In this document: in pieces, positions 59,018 through 64,000 of the stretch
How positions within the stretch are numbered: the stretch's first letter is position 1
Layout of the letters: each line of letters begins with the position of its first letter
Assembly: GCA_900544845.1 (NCBI GenBank)
Contig: UQWV01000001.1
Span: 34,969-98,968, forward strand
DNA length: 64,000 bases
From: an uncultured Collinsella sp.
Lineage (GTDB): Bacteria; Actinomycetota; Coriobacteriia; Coriobacteriales; Coriobacteriaceae
Direction: 5' to 3'
Notes under the pieces: generated by a model
The model's input: only the letters and a program-made list of their open reading frames with translations
Told to the model about the DNA's origin: nothing
Database searches by the model: none
Position numbers and translations under genes: made by a program

Positions 59018-61319
59018 GCAGACCAGCCCCCTTCAGAGCATCGGTAAGTGCAGAGCGCGTGTCGTCTGCCATGGGGCACAGCGGCATGCGGTAGTTTGCC
59101 TCGATCATACCCATCTGGGCGAGCGCCTCTTTGACGGGGATGGGGTTGACCTCACTAAAGAGGGCATTGATGAGCGGCTGGCCGGCAATTTGGATATCGC
59201 GGGCACGCGCCACGTCACCGTCCAAATAGGCGCGGCACATGTCATGCACGAGCTGCGGCTGCACGTCTGCCCACACGCTGATGGTGCCCGAGGCGCCCAG
59301 GCTCATGAGCGGCACGGTAAGCGCGTCCTCGCCCGAGTACATGCGGAAGTCGTCTGACAGCAGGTGGGCGATCTTGGCCGCGTAGGCGACGTTGCCCGAG
59401 GCCTCCTTAATACCCATGATGTTGGGGTGCGCGGCCAGGCGCTCTACGTTGCGCTCGCTGATACCGCAGCCGCAGCGGCCGGGGATGTTGTACAGGATGC
59501 AGGGGATGTCCACGGCGTCGGCCACGGTCTTAAAGTGCTGGTAGATGCCCTCTTCGTTAGACTTGTTGTAGTAGGGGGTAATGAGCAGCAGACCGTCGGC
59601 GCCCAGGCCCTGATAGGTGAGCGACTTGGTGAGCATGGTCTGCGTGGAGTTGGAGCCCGAGCCGGCAATGACGGGGACGCGTCCTGCAACATGCTTGACC
59701 ACGGCGGCGACGACGGAGTTGTCCTCGTCGTCGGTCATCGTGGCGCTCTCGCCGGTGGTGCCCAGGGTGAGGATGGCGTCGGTGCCGTTTTGCAGGTGGA
59801 AATCGATAAGGCGCTCGAGTGCGTCAAAGTCGACACTGCCATCCTTTTTAAACGGCGTGACGAGGGCGACGACTGAGCCCTCGAGATTGCGGATGTCCAT
59901 GTTCTTCTCCTTCGCGTCCGCGATCTGGATGCGTTTGTTCCATTGGGCGGCGACTGTCAGGCGCTCGTCTTGGGCGCGACGGCGGGCACTTTCGGCGCGC
60001 GACTTGGCCAGCAGCTCTCGGCCGCTCGGCAGCACGTCGAGCGTGGCAAAGTAATCGCCCGGGCGCTCGGCGCGGCGGATGAGGTCGGCCGAGCCATCGG
60101 GGCGCAACAGGACCTCGGCGGAGCGCAGGCGTCCATTGTAGTTGTAGCCCATGGAGTAGCCATGCGCGCCGGTATCGTGGATCACAAGCAGGTCGCCCAT
60201 GTCGATATGCGGCAGCTCGCGGTCGATGGCGAACTTGTCGTTGTTCTCGCACAGATTGCCCGTGATGTCGTAGGTGTCCGTGACGGGCGCTGTGGTCTTG
60301 TCGTCGCCACCCGGCTGGCCCATCACCGTAATGTGGTGGTAAGCGCCATACATGGCAGGACGAATCAGATCGACGGCGCTTGCGTCCACGCCGATATAGT
60401 CCTTGTAGATCTGCTTCTCGTGGATGGCCTTGGTGACCAGGCATCCGTAGGGGCCCATCATAAAGCGACCCATCTCGGTGCAGATCGCCACATCGCCCAT
60501 GCCGGCAGGAACCAGGATCTCGTCGTATGCCGCGTGTACTCCCTCGCCGATGGCGCGAATGTCGTTGGCCTGCTGCTCGGGCAGGTAGGGGATGCCGACG
60601 CCGCCGGACAGATTGATGAAGGCGACGTGTGCGCCGGTCTCGCGCTCCAGGCGTACGGCAAGCTCAAAGAGGATGCGCGCGAGCTTGGGGTAGTAGTCGT
60701 TGGTGACAGTGTTGCTGGCAAGGAATGCGTGGATGCCAAAGTCCTCGGCGCCCTTGGCCTTGAGCATGCGGAAGGCCTCGAAGAGCTGCTCGGTGGTCAT
60801 GCCATATTTGGAGTCGCCCGGGTTGTCCATGATGCCGTTGGAGAGCTGGAACAGACCGCCTGGATTAAAGCGGCAGCTGACCGTCTTGGGGATGGGCCCC
60901 GCAACGCGCTCAAAGAACTCGATGTGGCTGATGTCGTCAAAGTTGACGATGGCACCCAGCTTGTCGGCGAGCTCAAAGTCGGCAGCCGGCGTGTCGTTGG
61001 AAGAGAACATGATGTCGTGTCCCGTGATACCCAGTGAGCGGGCGATCATGAGCTCGGTATAGCTCGAGCAATCGCAGCCGCAGCCGTATTCGTTGAGAAT
61101 GGAGATGAGCGCCGGGTTGGGGTTGGCCTTGACGGCAAAGTATTCCTTAAAGCCCGGGTTCCATGCAAAGGCGTCGCGCACTTCTTGCATGTTGCGGCGG
61201 ATGCCCGCCTCGTCGTATAGATGAAACGGCGTGGGGAACTGCTCGACGATATGCTCGAGTGTCTCCTTGTCCACAAACGGCTGCTTGGCCGCATATGCCT
61301 CGTTGGGGGTCAATGCCAT
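59010..61319 (-). CDS. LysA-DapA: diaminopimelate decarboxylase and dihydrodipicolinate synthase in one reading frame
   Basis: A 769-codon uninterrupted frame. Residues ~25-440 are LysA: PLP lysine in EYFAVKANPNP, HAFLASNTVTND, INLSGGVGIPYLPE, CTEMGRFMMGPYG, LVIHDTGAHGYSMGYNYNG. Residues 474-769 are DapA: GSVVALVTPF, LGTTGESATM, Tyr in LYNIPGRCGCG and Schiff-base Lys in GIKEASGN. The joint (~residues 440-473) is Arg/Ala-rich and charged. An internal ATG at 59900 starts the DapA part six bases after AAGGAG, so a separate DapA could also be made. Either a true fusion or lysA lacking a stop before dapA. ATG at 61319 has GAGG upstream. Confidence 0.88.
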   Translation of the reverse strand: MALTPNEAYAAKQPFVDKETLEHIVEQFPTPFHLYDEAGIRRNMQEVRDAFAWNPGFKEYFAVKANPNPALISILNEYGCGCDCSSYTELMIARSLGITGHDIMFSSNDTPAADFELADKLGAIVNFDDISHIEFFERVAGPIPKTVSCRFNPGGLFQLSNGIMDNPGDSKYGMTTEQLFEAFRMLKAKGAEDFGIHAFLASNTVTNDYYPKLARILFELAVRLERETGAHVAFINLSGGVGIPYLPEQQANDIRAIGEGVHAAYDEILVPAGMGDVAICTEMGRFMMGPYGCLVTKAIHEKQIYKDYIGVDASAVDLIRPAMYGAYHHITVMGQPGGDDKTTAPVTDTYDITGNLCENNDKFAIDRELPHIDMGDLLVIHDTGAHGYSMGYNYNGRLRSAEVLLRPDGSADLIRRAERPGDYFATLDVLPSGRELLAKSRAESARRRAQDERLTVAAQWNKRIQIADAKEKNMDIRNLEGSVVALVTPFKKDGSVDFDALERLIDFHLQNGTDAILTLGTTGESATMTDDEDNSVVAAVVKHVAGRVPVIAGSGSNSTQTMLTKSLTYQGLGADGLLLITPYYNKSNEEGIYQHFKTVADAVDIPCILYNIPGRCGCGISERNVERLAAHPNIMGIKEASGNVAYAAKIAHLLSDDFRMYSGEDALTVPLMSLGASGTISVWADVQPQLVHDMCRAYLDGDVARARDIQIAGQPLINALFSEVNPIPVKEALAQMGMIEANYRMPLCPMADDTRSALTDALKGAGLLD

Positions 61320-61332
61320 GTCCCGTAAACCT

Positions 61333-61552
61333 CGCTATCCAGACGGCGCCATCTGCGCATCGAATCCGCATAGCGTGGACCCAATGTCCGGATAGCGCTC
61401 CCGCATTGCTGCAGACAGTCCTGTGGGTGTTTCCCACAGGCCCACCAGGTTGTTCGTGCCCGAAAAACCCAGTTCGGCGGGTTTCGCCTCCCCACGGGGT
61501 CAAAGCCTGCCGGCTCGCCCGCGGCTCTTCGTGCCCGCGCCTCTATCAAGTG
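61333..61552 (-). promoter_or_regulatory. Lysine riboswitch (L box) before lysA-dapA
   Basis: On the minus strand the leader carries GATAGAGGCGCG, GAAGAG, then GGGGAGGCGAAACCCGCCGAA and a closing stem CTGTGGG-AAA-CCCACAG before GACTGTC, the conserved blocks of the lysine riboswitch (about 61552 down to 61414). Downstream, 61386-61397 can pair with 61333-61344 (12 positions, one G-U), whose partner strand lies next to the lysA ribosome site, a plausible expression platform. It ties the cluster to lysine level. Confidence 0.88.
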
Positions 61553-61697
61553 GTAAAGACCCTATCACGTTGCACTTTACCAAACAAGAGTATTCGTATA
61601 TAACGTTTAAAAAATGCAGCAATATGCTGGAAACATGTGTGCCACAATCCTGTATCACAATAAGTTGCAACAGATGTGCCTCACGAAGGGATTCTCT

Positions 61698-62885
61698 ATG
61701 ACCGAGCTCCAAGAACTCCGTCGCTATCGCCGCGATCTCCATCGCATTCCGGAGCTCGATTTCGATCTTCCGCAGACTATTGCCTATATCGAGGGCGTGT
61801 TGGCGCCGCTCGCTTGCGAGGTGACCCATCCGTGTCCCAGCTGCGTCTGCGCTTTCTTCGACGCTGGCGTTGGTGCCGCGCGTGCCACGGCGATTCGCGC
61901 CGATATGGATGCGCTGCCCATCGCGGAGGCGACGGGAGCGGCCTTTGCCTCGATCCATCCCGGCAAGATGCACGCTTGCGGACATGACGGACACATGGCC
62001 ATGGCACTTGCCGCCGCGACGTATGTCGACCGTACGATTCGCGAGCAGCCGGGCGCCATTAGGCGCAACGTTCTCTTTGTGTTCCAGCCGGCCGAGGAAA
62101 CGACCGGTGGTGCCAAGACGGTATGCGAGAGCGGTGTGTTCGAGCGCTATGGGGCTGACCGCATTTTTGGCTTCCATGTGTGGCCCGATCTGCCTGCCGG
62201 CACGTTGGCGAGTTGTTCCGGTCCGCTGCTGGCGCGTTCGAGTGAGACACACATTCATATTCACGGGACGAGCATCCATATCGCTAAGACCTATGGCGTT
62301 CCGGTCGAGGAGTCGCACGATGCGGCGCTGGCGGCTGCCAAGTTCTTGGTTGCCGAGCGCGAACTGATGGACGAGCTGGGCACCGACGAGCCCTGTATCG
62401 GTAAGTTCGGTCTGCTGCAGGCCGGTACGGTTTGCAACGCGGTGGCGGGGGAGGCCCATGTGGCCGGAAGCCTGCGTGTGTTTACGGACGACATGTTCGA
62501 CCGGGCGCGCGAAGGCGTGCGCCGCGTGCTGGACGATGCCTGTGCCGCAACGGGCTGCACGTATGATCTCGACTTTGCCGAGGGCTATCCGCCGGTCGAC
62601 AACGACCCCGAGTTGTTTGTCAGCGTCGCGCCTGCCTTGCCCGGGCTGCAGCTTGTGGAGGAACCGCTGCTGATCGCCGAGGATTTCGCGTTCTATCAAC
62701 GCCATCTGCCGGGCGTGTTTTTCCTGCTGGGCACGGGTATGCCAGAGGACCAAGACAACCCGAGTGATTCGGATGGCTGTCCCGCCTATGCCACAAGCGC
62801 TCTGCATACCGATAGCATGCTCTTCGACGAGGAAATCCTTCTCAAAGGCCTCGATGTCTACAAACGATTGCTTTTGCTTGACTAA
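61698..62885 (+). CDS. M20D amidohydrolase, candidate N-acetyl-diaminopimelate deacetylase
   Basis: A 395-residue zinc peptidase/deacetylase. RRDLHRIPELDFDLPQT, ATAIRADMDALPIAE (metal Asp), HACGHDGHMAMAL (metal His), FQPAEETTGGAKT (Glu pair) and EDFAFYQRHLPGVFFLLGTG match the hippurate hydrolase/N-acetyl-DAP deacetylase group. It is divergent from the lysA-dapA operon, and DapH needs a deacetylase, so the DAP pathway is its likely job; a general N-acyl-amino-acid hydrolase is the alternative. AAGGG precedes the ATG at 61698. Confidence 0.85.
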   Translation: MTELQELRRYRRDLHRIPELDFDLPQTIAYIEGVLAPLACEVTHPCPSCVCAFFDAGVGAARATAIRADMDALPIAEATGAAFASIHPGKMHACGHDGHMAMALAAATYVDRTIREQPGAIRRNVLFVFQPAEETTGGAKTVCESGVFERYGADRIFGFHVWPDLPAGTLASCSGPLLARSSETHIHIHGTSIHIAKTYGVPVEESHDAALAAAKFLVAERELMDELGTDEPCIGKFGLLQAGTVCNAVAGEAHVAGSLRVFTDDMFDRAREGVRRVLDDACAATGCTYDLDFAEGYPPVDNDPELFVSVAPALPGLQLVEEPLLIAEDFAFYQRHLPGVFFLLGTGMPEDQDNPSDSDGCPAYATSALHTDSMLFDEEILLKGLDVYKRLLLLD

Positions 62886-62900
62886 GGCGCAAAGGACTAT

Positions 62901-62936
62901 TTGTTCTAGAAAATACGAACAAACGTACGATATAAT
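62901..62936 (+). promoter_or_regulatory. Promoter and palindrome of the HigBA pair
   Basis: TATAAT (62931-62936) is a perfect -10. TTGTTC-N10-GAACAA (62901-62922) is a perfect inverted repeat overlapping the -35 region, a likely HigA operator. No good -35 hexamer was seen. Confidence 0.55.
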
Positions 62937-62987
62937 AGAGATGTAAGTCTATAGAAACGTTTGACGTTACTAACGTAAGGCGATACT

Positions 62988-63269
62988 ATGATTGCATCGT
63001 ATAAAGATGAGGATACCGAACGCTTTGCCATGGGTGTGCGGGTCAGGAGGTTCGTGCCCTTTGAGCGTGTTGCGTTGAGGAAGATTCGCCAACTGCAGGT
63101 TTGTGCTTCGCTTGATGATCTTCGCGTTCCACCGGGCAACCGCCTGGAAGCTTTGAAGGGCGATCGTGCCGGTCAATATAGCATCCGTGTTAACGAGCGC
63201 TATCGGGTCTGTTTTGAGTGGAGACAGGAGATGGCTTGGAATGTCGAAATCGTCGATTATCACAAGTGA
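62988..63269 (+). CDS. higB: HigB-like RelE-family toxin
   Basis: A 93-residue RelE/HigB toxin, an mRNA interferase acting on the ribosome. LRKIRQLQVCASLDDLRVPPGNRLEALKGDRAGQYSIRVNERYRVCFEW is the characteristic plasmid-maintenance (HigB) core, ending VEIVDYHK. Toxin-first order with the antitoxin gene overlapping its 3' end is typical of higBA. The ATG at 62988 follows TAAGGCG. Confidence 0.92.
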   Translation: MIASYKDEDTERFAMGVRVRRFVPFERVALRKIRQLQVCASLDDLRVPPGNRLEALKGDRAGQYSIRVNERYRVCFEWRQEMAWNVEIVDYHK

Positions 63270-63582
63270 TGAGACTTCGGCCGATTTGCTGTCGCCGGTG
63301 ACTCCTGGTGAGCTTCTCAAAGAGGAGTTTCTTGTTCCCATGGGCATTTCTCAATATCGCCTTGCGAAAGAGACTGGGATTCCGGCTCAGCGTATCGGGC
63401 AGATTGTCTTGGGAAAACGTCGCGTGACGGCCGACACCGACCTCCGTCTTTGCCGTTATTTTGGCCTGACGGATGGTTATTGGCTGCGCGCTCAGGTGGC
63501 GTTTGACCTTGAGGCCGAGAAAAGGCGGATCGAACCGGAGCTGAATAAGATCGTTCCTGTCCAGCAGGCCGCTGCGTTGTAG
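63241..63582 (+). CDS. higA: HigA-like antitoxin
   Basis: A 113-residue XRE-type antitoxin. SPVTPGELLKEEFLVPMGISQYRLAKETGIPAQRIGQIVLGKRRVTADTDLRLCRYFGL is the VapI/HigA helix-turn-helix block, followed by YWLRAQVAFDLEAEKRRIE. It neutralises HigB and represses the operon. The ATG at 63241 lies inside higB, overlapping by 29 nt, behind a weak AGGAG site, suggesting coupled translation. Confidence 0.93.
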   Translation: MSKSSIITSDETSADLLSPVTPGELLKEEFLVPMGISQYRLAKETGIPAQRIGQIVLGKRRVTADTDLRLCRYFGLTDGYWLRAQVAFDLEAEKRRIEPELNKIVPVQQAAAL

Positions 63583-63611
63583 TGCTCAAAGATATTGAGG
63601 TTGGAGTGACG

Positions 63612-63935
63612 ATGGAACGACGCCGACAGTCTGCCGTTTATAGTCCCGGTGGGTGTGGATGCGGCTTGTTGTTGCTTCCGGTTATTGCTGTGAGCATTGG
63701 CGTGATGTTTGCGCTTGCTGGGCTGGCTGCGGCGGCACTCGTACTGTTTATCACTGCCATCGGCGTGACGATTTGGCTCTGCCGCAATCGCGAGCGACGC
63801 CGTGCCGGCGGTAAAACCAATGTCGGCTGGGTTGTATTCCTGGTCATTGCGTACCCGCTGAGTGTCAGCTACCTGGTGTTCTTTGTCCTGTTGATGGTCA
63901 GTGCCTTTACCGGGGAATCCGTCACGGTGGGTTGA
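63612..63935 (+). CDS. Small membrane protein, unknown
   Basis: A 107-residue protein with a basic start (MERRRQSAVYSPGG), a Gly/Cys motif CGCG, and three hydrophobic segments (about residues 17-35, 36-57 and 70-95). No family was recognised. GGAG lies five bases before the ATG at 63612. It follows higA by 29 nt and could be read through from it. The last 65 bases of the window hold nothing I can call. Confidence 0.6.
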   Translation: MERRRQSAVYSPGGCGCGLLLLPVIAVSIGVMFALAGLAAAALVLFITAIGVTIWLCRNRERRRAGGKTNVGWVVFLVIAYPLSVSYLVFFVLLMVSAFTGESVTVG

Positions 63936-64000
63936 TGCGCTGCCGGCAGACGGTCGCGCAAAGTGCGTTTGCTCGGCGTTTGGATAACTGCATTGGCCGT

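Overview
The window looks like chromosome of a gut coriobacterium, most likely Collinsella or a close relative. This is inferred from GC-rich codon use, the mix of actinobacterial features (LexA box of the TCGAAC-N4-GTTCGA kind) with anaerobe gene content (DUF3793 next to a flavodoxin, a YfcC-type carrier, lactate dehydrogenase, a Fe-S aldo-keto reductase), and a fructoselysine-type locus, a trait reported for Collinsella. Taxonomy was not tested by search. No rRNA, tRNA, CRISPR array, transposase or integrase was seen.

Layout. 1-7.7 kb: housekeeping genes (folB fragment, YgjP-like metalloprotease, M19 dipeptidase, a SlyD-like FKBP paired with an orphan UreE-like protein, a HAD phosphatase, a PerR-like regulator, acylphosphatase, Gfo/Idh oxidoreductase, RNase HI, a LysR regulator). 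7.8-15.6 kb: metY with a leader peptide and alternative hairpins, a secreted protein, ketopantoate reductase, a Fe-S aldo-keto reductase, a second Gfo/Idh gene bounded by two related hairpin repeats, and endonuclease IV. 15.8-18.9 kb: polar amino-acid ABC importer whose permease carries an extra exported domain. 19-23.4 kb: flavodoxin and DUF3793, a copper-type HMA membrane protein behind a CsoR-like operator, an SOS-controlled translesion polymerase with its YolD-like partner, and a truncated Fe-ADH-like gene. 23.6-25.3 kb: pgi. 25.3-28.9 kb: a small remnant of a conjugative element (VirD4-like coupling protein, ClpP-like protease, one unknown) flanked by a 32-bp duplication of the pgi 3' end. 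29.1-31.5 kb: deoC and two HAD phosphatases.

The most distinctive region is 31.6-43.1 kb. A GntR/UTRA regulator is followed, behind a recognisable promoter and a perfect palindrome, by ten co-directional genes: a YfcC-type carrier, two amidohydrolases, FrlC-, FrlB- and two FrlD-like proteins, a YjbQ protein, a BtpA/SgcQ-like barrel protein and a FGGY kinase. The core resembles the fructoselysine (Amadori product) pathway. The second kinase, the FGGY kinase and the hydrolases suggest an extended or different glycated substrate.

43.1-57.4 kb returns to housekeeping: tatD, tcdA, an SdpR/SdpI pair, ettA, two low-complexity proteins, nadE, an aminotransferase, ldh, a DUF2974 hydrolase and a YejK-type protein. 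57.5-62.9 kb holds lysine/diaminopimelate synthesis by the acetylase branch: dapH, dapB, and lysA and dapA in one uninterrupted reading frame behind a lysine riboswitch. A divergent M20 deacetylase probably supplies the deacetylation step, and the aminotransferase at 52.7 kb is a candidate for the transamination. The window ends with a HigBA toxin-antitoxin pair and a small membrane protein.
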